Assembly (NCBI RefSeq): GCF_000002875.2
Contig: NC_009386.2
Coordinates: 79,501-143,500 of the forward strand
From: Leishmania infantum JPCM5
Taxonomy: Eukaryota > Euglenozoa > Kinetoplastea > Trypanosomatida > Trypanosomatidae
Length of the DNA: 64,000 nucleotides
Direction of reading: 5' to 3'
Position numbers and translations under genes: made by a program. The notes beneath the pieces were generated by a model. The model was given only the letters and a program-made list of their open reading frames with translations. It was not told the origin of the DNA and searched no databases. Below, one piece after another: positions 1 to 8,632 of the stretch; the first letter of the stretch is position 1, and every line of letters begins with the position of its first letter.

Positions 1-474
1 AGATCCGACAGTTCGCAGAAGTCTTAGCTTGGATGTGGTTTCGAGGTACTGCTTCTCGTCAAAGTGGTGGTCCACTACTCCAACAACTCTAAAGGCGAAG
101 TCGCTTTGGTTTTCCCTCAGCTTATTGTGGTCATAAAGAACAACCGAAGCGTTGAGAGCAGCGATATCGACAAAGTTATGCGCGATCTGCCCTCTCTGTA
201 CCGACATCAAGAGCGATGCATCGACCCCGAGCTCTTTGAAGAGATTCGCCACATCGCTGCGCAGGCCGAAATCTTCCTGTGGAAAGTTCAGCGCCGGCAC
301 AGGGTTCTCAAAACCGAATTTGGGCTGCTTATCGAAAAGCATGGCGAGGTAAATGCAGCCGACAATGCTGTCCATGTCGCCTCCCTCGTTTCCCTGCACC
401 ACGGTCAGCGGCTGCACTTTGCCGGCAACCTTCTTGAGGCAGCGGCGCAAGAAGTCGTTGATAACGCCAGACAT
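1..474 (-). CDS. PPX: Exopolyphosphatase (DHH family), N-terminal part
   Basis: Hydrolyses terminal phosphates from inorganic polyphosphate; the Leishmania enzyme is known from cytosol and acidocalcisomes. The minus strand is open from the ATG at 474-472 to the window edge, giving 158 residues with no stop, so the C-terminal half lies outside. Two family signatures are visible: GNEGGDMDS near residue 25, equivalent to the metal-binding GNESADMDS of yeast PPX1, and VVDHHFDE near residue 135, the DHH motif. A plus-strand ORF over the same bases is only a shadow. It is the only minus-strand gene seen and faces RAE1 across the strand-switch region. Its codons are AT-richer than those of genes beyond 6 kb. 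Identification is firm from the motifs; cellular location is from the family. Confidence 0.93.
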   Translation of the reverse strand, partial: MSGVINDFLRRCLKKVAGKVQPLTVVQGNEGGDMDSIVGCIYLAMLFDKQPKFGFENPVPALNFPQEDFGLRSDVANLFKELGVDASLLMSVQRGQIAHNFVDIAALNASVVLYDHNKLRENQSDFAFRVVGVVDHHFDEKQYLETTSKLRLLRTVGS

Positions 475-2138
475 TTAAAAGACTATGAGCCGTAGAATGG
501 GGAAAAGAAAAGTAGCTGAGTTGCGCTAGCGTGGTTGTACATGAAGTGCTATTTCTATCCCTTTCCTGCCCAGAGTGGGGCTACCGCCCCAGAGGAACGA
601 AGCGAAAAAGGAAGGGGAAGTTACCGCTCTCACGCTTTCTTCGAAACAAAACCTTGCATGATGGAGCATGGTTTGCCTTTTGTCTACTTACGAGTACATT
701 GAAGAACGCAGATACTATTCATCTGCCAGCGCATCTCACGCTGTGTAGCGAGGAACAACATTGACAGAGCATAAATGAAGCTACGACTGCAATACAGCTT
801 TTGGTGGCATCCCTGCACCACTTAGCCAGCACTCTAAATCGGTTTAGAAACACAACCCCTTTTCCTCAAAAGTTGGCTGAAGCGCTTCAGATGCGGATAG
901 GTGGCAATGCAAATGGGCAGCTGAACGGGTGTCCATAGAGACATAAACAAGGATGCAGCAGTGAAGTTGGCGACAAGTCGCGCGCTCACAACAAGCTGTC
1001 CGCCAAATAATGACCAGCTTTTGCCTTCGATGGAGTTTAGGTCTACGTACTTTGAGGCGCCGACAGATTTCAAAAAGCCAAAAAGGTCCTCTTGGCCAAA
1101 GTAGCCGTAGTGCAGCAAGCACGTCAGCAGGCAAACGAGGAGTTCATTTGTGATGAAGTAGTATAGTGACAAAGGGACGCCGTGCTCCATGACCACTGTC
1201 CTCATGGACATTCTGCGCGTGTGGAGGGCGGGTGGGCGCACCACGCGACTGCACCTGAACAGCATATGAGGCCTGCTCTGGAGTGCTATGGAAGCGCCCT
1301 TTGTGATTGATGACGCTTGTAAGAACGGAGAAGAGGCAGCGAGGCAAAGTGAACAGCATGTAGAAGGTAAATGGTGAGGTGCAATCAGTGCATTGTACGC
1401 TCTGCAGAGCGACGGATCACATGGACGCAATCGCACCAGTAAATCTGCGTCGTAGTGGCGAGAAAAGACTCAGGCAGACTTCTCAGCCTGCAGAGGTACC
1501 TGCGCTGGTTTCTGCGAAAAACGGCAAGAGCGGCTGCATGACGAATCACCCATCCCCCTCCTGCCGCCAACAGCCCCCCTCTCCAGGTACAAGTTGCCTC
1601 CGAGACCGGCCGCAGAAGGTGTGCGACACACTTCGTCGGTTGCGGGACACCACAGAAGAACAACTGTTTGTGCAGCGAACCGGGTACAGCCGAACTGCTG
1701 CATTCTTCTGCAAGCAGGAAAATGCAGGATTTTCGCTGTTTCGACGCCGAACATGAGGCCCACAAGCAAAAAAAGCAAATGAAAAACACAAATTACTGCA
1801 GCTTAATCTTCTTTCGATGTGACGTCATTTTAGTGTCGCGAGTAGAAGCTGAACGCATTCTTTGTTCAAAATACGATCGCGCTTTTTATGTGTGAAGAGT
1901 CTCCTTGATCACTAATGCAGGAAAAAAAAATCGTTGAACGTAGCGCCGACGAGCAGACTAGCTTTGCGCCTCAACTTTGACTCCAGTCCCTTTAATTTTC
2001 TCGAGCCCTCCCTTTCTTTTTGGACCCTCTCGCGTCAAAATCACAGCACGCATACACGCACACAAATAAAAGATAGGGTTTACAAAAGCCCTATTCGTGT
2101 TTTTCAATTATAGAATTCCGAGTGCTGTTAGTGAAACC
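475..2138. promoter_or_regulatory. Divergent strand-switch region (probable bidirectional Pol II start site)
   Basis: This is 1,664 bp with no convincing gene, lying between minus-strand PPX and plus-strand RAE1. In Leishmania such divergent switches are where RNA polymerase II initiates both polycistronic units. The chromosome 1 switch of L. major is, from memory, about 1.6 kb long, lies between a PPX and a poly(A) export gene, and is near that chromosome's replication origin. The sequence has C-rich and T-rich tracts, for example around 1550-1590, and an A run at 1921-1929. ORFs of up to 200 codons here overlap one another in several frames and look like chance. Function is inferred from gene layout, not from a recognised promoter motif. 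Confidence 0.8.
2008..2046 (+). promoter_or_regulatory. Candidate trans-splice acceptor for RAE1
   Basis: A pyrimidine-rich stretch (about 2008-2032) is followed by the first AG at 2045-2046, 93 bases before the RAE1 ATG. This is the usual arrangement for spliced-leader addition. Inferred from sequence only. Confidence 0.45.
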
Positions 2139-3158
2139 ATGGCACAGTCTGTTTCCATCGGTGCCGACCACAGGCTGGAGGCTACCACCTCAGACTGCGT
2201 CAGTTCCGTTCGCTTTTCCCCAAAAGAATGCCCAATGCTCATGACTGGCGTTGCCTCGTGGGACGGGACTTGCTCTATTTGGCAGGTTGCGCGGAACCCT
2301 GCTGGGGCGGTCATATCTCAGCCAACTTGGACAACAACACACGACAGTCCTTTACTTACTATGTCCTTGTCTGCGGACGGGCGCGTCTTTTTCGGAGGAT
2401 GCTCAAAGACTGCGGTTATGTGGGACCTGAACTCAAATCAGAAGGCTGTCGTCGCATCACATGATTTGCCAATTAGCTGCCTCGATTTCCTGTCTCTTCC
2501 TCAGACCATGAGCCAAATGCTCATCACCGGAAGCTGGGACGGCAAGCTGCGCTGGTGGGACCTGAGGCAGCAAAGCTACGTGAGGGAGGAAAACCTGGGT
2601 GAGCCTGTGTTCGCGCTCGATGCGCAAAAAACGGTGCCGATGATGGCTGCCGCAACAGGTCGACTGGCTCACGTGTATGACGTGCAACAAATGCAGAAGG
2701 TCAACGAACTCAAGCTTCCCGACGTCATGAAATTCAACCTCCGCTGCATCACATGCGCCCCACAGTACGACGGTGTCGGAGTCGGATCCTCGGAAGGACG
2801 CGTCTCCTTTATCAGCATGAAGGACGCGCCAGGGTGCACATTCAAGGCTCACATTACCACAGAAAAGTCTCACTACATTCTGAGCCAGACCAATTTTTGC
2901 GTGCATCACCCTACGTTGCCACTCCTCCTGTCCGGTGGCGGCGATGGTAATTTGACAGTTATCAACCGCGCCGATCGAAAAGTCATAAAAACGCTTCAAT
3001 GCGAGCAAAAAGTAGGCACACAAGCAATTCCAATCTCAGCTGGCGACATAAGCGCAGATGGGTCTCTTGTTGCCTATGCGCATAGCTATGACTGGGCCAT
3101 GGGGAAGAGTGGTTACAGAAACCAACCTACCTCGGTGCACATTCGGCCGCTATTGTGA
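2139..3158 (+). CDS. RAE1: RAE1/Gle2-type WD40 poly(A) RNA export protein
   Basis: A WD40 beta-propeller protein of 339 residues, the usual length for RAE1/Gle2, which binds nuclear pores and supports mRNA export. WD-type repeats are visible: SWDGTCSIWQV near residue 40, GSWDGKLRWWDLR near 145, and GGGDGNLTVINR near 280. The C-terminal stretch with KAHITTEKSHYIL and NFCVHHP, and the late SYDWAMGK, resemble RAE1, where FAFKCHR and YDWSKG occur at similar places. The ATG at 2139 is chosen because upstream in-frame sequence starts only with GTG. It is the first gene of the plus-strand unit. Third codon positions are not GC-biased, unlike genes beyond 6 kb. Confidence 0.9.
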   Translation: MAQSVSIGADHRLEATTSDCVSSVRFSPKECPMLMTGVASWDGTCSIWQVARNPAGAVISQPTWTTTHDSPLLTMSLSADGRVFFGGCSKTAVMWDLNSNQKAVVASHDLPISCLDFLSLPQTMSQMLITGSWDGKLRWWDLRQQSYVREENLGEPVFALDAQKTVPMMAAATGRLAHVYDVQQMQKVNELKLPDVMKFNLRCITCAPQYDGVGVGSSEGRVSFISMKDAPGCTFKAHITTEKSHYILSQTNFCVHHPTLPLLLSGGGDGNLTVINRADRKVIKTLQCEQKVGTQAIPISAGDISADGSLVAYAHSYDWAMGKSGYRNQPTSVHIRPLL

Positions 3159-3530
3159 CAGGCTCCTTTCACACTTCCCTTGGAGCTGCAATGTGGTCTC
3201 ACTAGCTTTCAATTCACTGTCTGAATTTTTTCCGTTCTTCTGTGTATACGGTGCAGGCGGTTGATTGTGTTTCGTAACGCTTGGCATTTTCGACTCTGAG
3301 ATTTCAGACCTCCGTCGTCGAGAAAAAAAAAACTCTTTTCTTGCGTCGCTAGTGGCCCTCCTTGCCCCTCCAATCCGGGGTGCACGCCGGAAAACAAGCC
3401 TCGTTCATGGCAGATAGCTCCCTATATTTCACGTCCTCGGAAGTGTATCTCACTTCCCATTTTCTCCACATGATCTCTCTTCCCTCACGCTCTCTCATTA
3501 CACGAATGTGTCATTTTTGAATTGGGAACC

Positions 3531-3558
3531 TTTTTTTTTGCCACACACATACACTTAG
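3531..3558 (+). promoter_or_regulatory. Candidate trans-splice acceptor for SPC25
   Basis: A run of nine T is followed by the AG of CTTAG at 3557-3558, 49 bases before the ATG at 3607. If used, the 5' UTR would consist mostly of the TA repeat. Confidence 0.45.
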
Positions 3559-3566
3559 TAAAGGTG

Positions 3567-3593
3567 TATATATATATATATATATATATATAT
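3567..3593. repeat. (TA)n microsatellite in the SPC25 leader
   Basis: An uninterrupted TA alternation of about 27 bases ends 13 bases before the SPC25 start codon. Confidence 0.95.
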
Positions 3594-3606
3594 TTCGGTG
3601 CTCGCG

Positions 3607-4239
3607 ATGTCGTCTACAGTGTACGAATTCGGTTATGAGCTGAATTCAAAGCAGGTGCGTGTGTACCAAACCCATGATGTAGGAAGCGTACACCGTGCCA
3701 TCACAGCTAATCTTCAGGAGTACCTGGCTTACGAAGGTGTTCAGGAAGAGGACCCGACGTCTCTGAAAAACTTGTTTGTCAAGGCGCTTACGTTAGGCGC
3801 TGCTGCTGAAGTGTATGTGCTTAGCAAGTTTCGGGTTTCTGGGCTGCTGCTTGCTAGCTCTTTTTTCTTCTTCGGCATACTCATCGCGTTTCAGCTTACC
3901 TCTTCTCTCCTACAACGCAACGGAGATATTATTTTTGTAGGCACGGGAAGATTGACTGGAAATCCATCGAGGTCGCAAAAGCCGTGCTTCCGCAAGCTGA
4001 AGAATCAGCGTTTGTGCGTTCGTTTGACGCAAGAAAGCATGTGCGCCCCATTGGTCAAATTTGAGTTTCAGCTTATCGGACCCTCTCGACTATTTTCGCC
4101 GCCTCCTGTTTATAGCCAAGTTGAAAAAACAGTTCAATATGGCCAGTTTTTCGGATCGACCGGCTTCTTCTTTCCACCCCCGCTACAGAAGCTTATTGAC
4201 GGGATGTTGGAGGCAGTTGTCTCGAAGAAGCAGAAATAA
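3607..4239 (+). CDS. SPC25: Signal peptidase complex subunit 2 (SPC25/SPCS2)
   Basis: A non-catalytic subunit of the ER signal peptidase complex, 210 residues, close to the family length. The soluble N-terminal part contains DVGSVHRAITANLQEYL, like the start of SPC25. A hydrophobic stretch at about residues 55-75 and a strong one at about 78-102 (LLLASSFFFFGILIAF) would be the paired membrane helices. The C-terminal cytosolic beta-rich domain ends with KTVQYGQFFGSTGFF and a helix, matching the SPC25 pattern of TKFFTKDGVLVEGLF plus helix. The reading frame is continuous. I first suspected introns because of internal TAG-ending pyrimidine stretches, but the uninterrupted protein fits the family. 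ATG at 3607 is used; the upstream in-frame codon is GTG. Confidence 0.72.
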   Translation: MSSTVYEFGYELNSKQVRVYQTHDVGSVHRAITANLQEYLAYEGVQEEDPTSLKNLFVKALTLGAAAEVYVLSKFRVSGLLLASSFFFFGILIAFQLTSSLLQRNGDIIFVGTGRLTGNPSRSQKPCFRKLKNQRLCVRLTQESMCAPLVKFEFQLIGPSRLFSPPPVYSQVEKTVQYGQFFGSTGFFFPPPLQKLIDGMLEAVVSKKQK

Positions 4240-4818
4240 GCGAACTAACACTGTGGAAGCGTCGTCTCTTTCCATAGATTTCTTCGCTGCTGTGCTGACA
4301 ACGCACCTTTTGTTGCCGGTGCCTTCGCAGATTTTATTTGGCATTTGTTTTCTGCCTTTCCCTTTCCTTGTCTGCAGCACACTTGAGGCACAAAATTAAA
4401 ATGAACACTCCTCACTGTAATCATCGAGTCGGCGATGCAGATTTCACTTGCAAAAGACGAGGGTTTTCCGCGAGCCCACTTTTCGTAAATTATGCATACT
4501 ATATGAGCCGCATTCAAAAAGCGAATAGCTGCTGTGCGTAATGAATGGCGTACTTGGTTCTCTTCATTCCTGCCCGCTGCGCGTGGGAACTCTCTCTCTC
4601 TTTCTCTGGCATGCCGGCATCTGCTGGTGCCACTACTTCCCCGTCTCTTCTCGGTGCGTTTTTCACTTCTTCTGCTACTGCTTTCCGTTTGTCTGAACTT
4701 TCAATAGTCGCTGTGGTTTACACACCGAATTCTGAAAGCCCCTCAAAAAGTGATTTTCTGTCGTTTCAGACAAGCAAATAAGAAATAAAAAGGACACGTA
4801 GAAAGAAACGAAGGAAAT
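4240..4818. other. Intergenic SPC25-MPC1
   Basis: No gene supported. Pyrimidine-rich stretches occur around 4660-4700, with an AG at 4706-4707 that could be the MPC1 splice acceptor. Confidence 0.6.
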
Positions 4819-5112
4819 ATGGTGTCCCGGAATTTCGTTCGGTACGTCGGGTACGCCGGCGCCGCTGCAAACTGGCTGATTCCCATTGCTGGGATCATGA
4901 ATCTTCCGACTCGCCCTATGTCTGATATCGATCCAGTTATGACAAGCGTTATGTGCGTCTATAGCATGTTCTTTATGCGGTGGTCTGTCTCTATTCTGCC
5001 GGCGAACTATCCACTGTTTGCGTGCCACGCAACAAACAGCACGGTGCAAGCTGTCACATTGGGCCGCTGGTGCTACGGCACCGCAACGCAACCGCAGAAG
5101 GTGATCGCGTAA
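4819..5112 (+). CDS. MPC1: Mitochondrial pyruvate carrier subunit 1
   Basis: A 97-residue membrane protein of the MPC1 family, which forms a heterodimer with MPC2 in the inner mitochondrial membrane to import pyruvate. The family pattern is clear: AAANWLIPIAGI near residue 15 (family: ANWGLPIAA), MCVYSMFFMRW near residue 50 (family: CCYSLTFMRF), and the hallmark LFACHATN near residue 69. Length matches the family. The MPC2 partner is not in this window. The gene is AT-richer than those downstream and is the last gene before the composition change. Confidence 0.93.
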   Translation: MVSRNFVRYVGYAGAAANWLIPIAGIMNLPTRPMSDIDPVMTSVMCVYSMFFMRWSVSILPANYPLFACHATNSTVQAVTLGRWCYGTATQPQKVIA

Positions 5113-5363
5113 GGCACTTTTGCTTGTTTCGCGCCTTCCTCTACTTTCCCCTTCTCTCACTTGGCCAACAGACTCAGCTCAGTCTCACGAGGCGAACTTG
5201 ACATTCATCGGGGCGAAATCAAAAAAGCGTAGCATCATCGCACGGCAGTCCTTTGTGTATAGGTATGCTTATTTCACTCGGTAAGGATTGCACTTAGCGC
5301 CAGTAGGTCTGATTCTCAATTCCGCCTCTTGTGGCTTTGTCCGATATATACATATATACATAT

Positions 5364-5409
5364 ATACATATCAGTATATATATGTATGCATATATATACT
5401 GATATGTAT
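5364..5409. repeat. Perfect AT-rich inverted repeat (21-bp arms, 4-nt loop)
   Basis: Bases 5364-5384 are the exact reverse complement of 5389-5409, separated by TATG. The arms are not simple TA repeats, since they carry an internal CAG/CTG. It could form a hairpin in RNA or a cruciform in DNA. Confidence 0.92.
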
Positions 5410-6156
5410 CAAGGCCTTCAAAAGAGTACTTGTTGAGGAACACGCATTTTGCGAGACCAACTGCATGACGGGGTGAAGAGCATCCAACGTGTTGCTTCCT
5501 CTGAGTTTTTTGTTGTTTCTATGTTTGAATTATTAACCTCCTGCTTGGTGGACTATCAATCTGGCACCTGCAAAGACGACGCTGGTCGACGGGAAACAAA
5601 CAGACAAAAAGAAGCAACTCAAATTGTGTGTGGGGAAGGTGTCTGGTGAGAGCAGTGGCCATGAACCTGAGACTACGAAGACATCCTCCCACCCCCATCA
5701 TTCCTCTGCAGTCCGCCAAGAAGCACATCTTGGCATTCGAAGCATCTATCTACTCTAGATTCGTCTCCACCTGTGTGCATCCAGATTAGTTGGAAGGGCT
5801 CACCAAGTCGTCAGTCAGCGACTTCTGTTTTTTTTCTTGTCACATTTTGTCTGTCACCCCCCTGAGCAAGTAAAGCAGCAAGGAACTCTTTCCATGTGAC
5901 CGATACGTGCAGCAGCAGAAAGTGCTGTGAATGCATGAATTCTCTCTTCTTGTGGCTCACTTGATCTCTCTCTGTCTCGTATCTACCTCCTCTCCACACC
6001 CCCTACACGTCACGCTGACAGCGATCACCGACTTGTTTACATGGGAAGATACACGTGTACACGTTTAAATGTGTATGCTCAGCCGCTGTGGGTCGTCGTC
6101 TTCCTCCACTCTCTCGAGGTGAAGCGGCCCCAGATACGAAACGTGCGCGGAGCACG

Positions 6157-6178
6157 ATATATATATATATATATATAT
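6157..6178. repeat. (TA)n microsatellite upstream of the GET2-like start
   Basis: A TA alternation of about 22 bases ends 20 bases before the ATG at 6199, echoing the arrangement at SPC25. Confidence 0.95.
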
Positions 6179-6198
6179 TGTGTGCACGACCGCATGCA

Positions 6199-6975
6199 AT
6201 GAGCGAGAGCACCGCGGAGCTGCAGCGGGCCAGACGCCGCTACAAAGCACTTGTTCGCGAGCGGGGGTCGCTAGCCAGCTCTGGCGCCAGCGATCCTGTG
6301 GTCGAGGAGGAAATCCGCAAGCTAGAGGAAAAGTACGCAGAGCTGAAGCCACACTCGCCGCCGCCACTGCCAGGCCACTGCACTGCGACATCTGCACCTG
6401 TGGCACCCTCCGCAACTAGCGAGGAGGTTGCAAAGCCGTCGTTGACTATGGCACCCTCTGCCTCCCCGTCGACCGAACTGCACCTCACACCCTCCATGCC
6501 GCAGCCGTGCGCTCCGACGGACGAGCTGCGCGTTGAGGCTGTGGACACAGATCATCAGGCTCGCGCGGCACAATCGAGGGCCGGCGCGCAGCTTCCGGCC
6601 AAGCTCGGCAGCCACCTTGTTCTCTTCTTCCTCCGGTTGTTCAACGAAACACACCAAAAATCGCTCCTCGGCTGCTGGAACTGCGCGGCCATCGTAGCCC
6701 TTTCGATCGTCGTCGCCGTGTTGCACTGCACGGTGCTTGACCCGTCGTCTACAGCCGGCTCCCTCATAACGCCCTCTTTTTTGTGTTGCCTCGTGCACGC
6801 CAGCAACCTTGCATCCTTGTACACGCAGCACAGACGACGGCTGAGTGCTCCCATGCTCGTTGTGTACGTCTGCTTGGACGCTGTTCCATCGCTTGCGCTC
6901 GACTTGGTCGTCTACAACCTTTCCTTGACACTGATGGGGTTCTACGGCCTTCACCCAGCGTCCTTCGTTTGCTAA
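6199..6975 (+). CDS. Three-TM protein with basic N-terminus; possible GET2/CAMLG-like receptor
   Basis: A 258-residue protein. Residues 1-25 are basic and helical (RARRRYKALVRERG). A second helical stretch lies at 34-50, then a Pro/Ser/Ala-rich linker to about 130. Three hydrophobic segments follow at about 161-180, 188-208 and 218-248, near the C-terminus. This layout (charged cytosolic N-terminus, disordered linker, three C-terminal helices) is that of GET2/CAMLG, the ER receptor for tail-anchored proteins. GET2 homologues are notoriously divergent and I see no decisive residue match, so this is a structural guess. The ATG at 6199 is the first after the TA repeat; the longer frame has only a GTG start. 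First gene of the GC-rich part. Confidence 0.35.
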   Translation: MSESTAELQRARRRYKALVRERGSLASSGASDPVVEEEIRKLEEKYAELKPHSPPPLPGHCTATSAPVAPSATSEEVAKPSLTMAPSASPSTELHLTPSMPQPCAPTDELRVEAVDTDHQARAAQSRAGAQLPAKLGSHLVLFFLRLFNETHQKSLLGCWNCAAIVALSIVVAVLHCTVLDPSSTAGSLITPSFLCCLVHASNLASLYTQHRRRLSAPMLVVYVCLDAVPSLALDLVVYNLSLTLMGFYGLHPASFVC

Positions 6976-8632
6976 GCGCGACGCATTCACAGCTGGCACT
7001 CGCTCGATGGCGTGAGCTCACTGATGCACATGAGCCTTCTTTTCTTTGATGGCCTCGTTGCGCATCTTGCGCTGCATTTGGGCACATGCAGCTGGCGCTG
7101 CTGGCCCGTCGCGTGCGCCTCTCCTTTCCGCTTGTCTGTTACCATTGCGATTTGGAGCACAACGACGAAGTGGTCAAGCTTCCAAAGTCGGAAATACCAG
7201 AGGACCCGGATTCAGCCGCCGTGCAACAGAGTGCCAGGTGAGCTGTGGCTGTGCGTGCGTCTGTGTGCTGCCTTGCTCGCGGTAGAATACGCACATTGTA
7301 GAAAAGCGAATATGGTTGTGCTCCCCGTTCTCTCCCGCCCACTCCCGTCGATGGACGAGGAGGGGTGGGATGAGGGTGAGGGAGTCAAGAAGCTAATGAG
7401 ATGCAGGCAAGCGTCCCCTCCCTCCCTCCCTCCCTCCCATAGAACAAAAAAAGAGAAAAGAGTACGGAGAGCACACGTGTGAGAAGGTTCGTTGGACGCA
7501 CAGCGCACAAGTTGCGCCCCACTGGGGATGTCGACATGGACTCCTTGGATGCCACACCGCCTCCCGAGGGGCCCACCGAGAGTGGCAGGCATGCCGGCAA
7601 GCGCATACGCACACACCAATAAAAGACATCAAGACTATGAAGCGTATGGGAGGAGCAGCATGTGTGCGTGTACGCTTGCGTGCGCAGTTGCGTCCACATG
7701 TGCGCACATATATACGTGTTCAGTGGTACGCTCGTCGAAGGGCGGAGGACGGATCACACACACGCACACAGAGAGACACACAGAAATGAGCACTTCTCTC
7801 CCATGCTGAACTCCCCTCTCGTCTTCTAACTTCTCTCTCTGTCTGTGTGCGCCACTGCAGCCGCTTCTTTTCGCCGCAGCCGCACTAGGGAGAGGAGAAC
7901 GACGACCGAAGGAGACGGACGTTTTCCGTCGACATCTGCGTTCTCGAACCACAGAGCACACGCCACCACCACAGGACCGAGAGCAGCCTCCCTATCTAGC
8001 CACACATATCTTTATCTATCTAGATACGTAATACCAAAGGGCAACGACGAGGGGAAGCGCACAGGGAAAGGGTGTATCACTCCTGCATGCGACGTGATGC
8101 CGTAGAGGTGATATCGAAGTCGTTGGTGCGTGCGCGCTTGCTTTCGTTTTATCGTGGTAGAGCGTTCAATTTTTATTTTATTGTCTCTCATAGAGCGCCG
8201 ACCGCTCGAGCGCAAACCCTATCGCGTACACCCACCGTACGTACACGGGCACACAGACACACGCCTGTTCCCCCCCCCCACACACACACATATATATATA
8301 TATACAGACGTACATAGACGTACCTCCCTCATCCCCTCCTTCTTGCAGCGAGTCTTCCCGGCCAACGCGTGCACGCACGCACGAACTACAGACGGCAACG
8401 AAATACATAAGGAAAAGACAGCAACCACACGATAGCAACGGTTTTCTGTCAAGGGTGGGGCGCTCTCCCTCCACCGCTCTCTGGTGTGTGTCCTGCGACG
8501 GGGGCAAAATAGGCGAGAGAAGCGCGCACGTACCGCTGCGGATACGCAACGGCCCGTGCTGCGACGACGGCCACCACCACCGCTGTGCGCTTTCTCGCAT
8601 CTTTTTTGTGTGCGTGTGTCTCGGTGCCCGCC
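6976..8632. other. Intergenic, 1.66 kb
   Basis: No gene supported; the ORFs here are short and overlap on both strands. It contains a CCCT tandem run near 7418-7438, CA/TA tracts at about 8279-8304, and a pyrimidine-rich stretch ending in an AG at 7859-7860, a possible splice acceptor for the next gene. Confidence 0.6.

Larger units (their letters stand above)
3159..3606. other. Intergenic RAE1-SPC25
   Basis: No gene seen. It holds a T run (3531-3539), an AG at 3557-3558 that could be the SPC25 splice acceptor, and a TA dinucleotide tract just before the next start codon. Confidence 0.7.
5113..6198. other. Intergenic MPC1 to GET2-like gene; composition boundary
   Basis: No gene supported over 1.1 kb. 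It contains an AT-rich perfect hairpin at 5364-5409, a T run at 5828-5835, and a TA repeat at 6157-6178. Coding sequence is AT-leaning to the left and strongly GC-rich to the right. Confidence 0.7.

Noticed and set aside
64..495. Plus-strand ORF of 143 codons at the left edge
   Set aside because: It is the antisense of the exopolyphosphatase and starts at GTG; the minus strand carries the family motifs.
834..1436. 200-codon minus-strand ORF in the strand-switch region
   Set aside because: It overlaps several other ORFs, has no recognisable domain or hydrophobic pattern, and lies where both flanking units begin.
3607..4239. Cis-introns inside the SPC25 gene
   Set aside because: Pyrimidine-rich TAG-ending stretches at about 3950 and 4120 look like intron ends, but the frame is continuous and the full 210-residue translation fits SPC25 including its membrane helices and C-terminal domain.
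1..5800. Contamination from an unrelated organism on the left side
   Set aside because: Composition differs, but the exopolyphosphatase, RAE1 and divergent layout are what I expect of Leishmania chromosome 1; kept only as an alternative to be tested.
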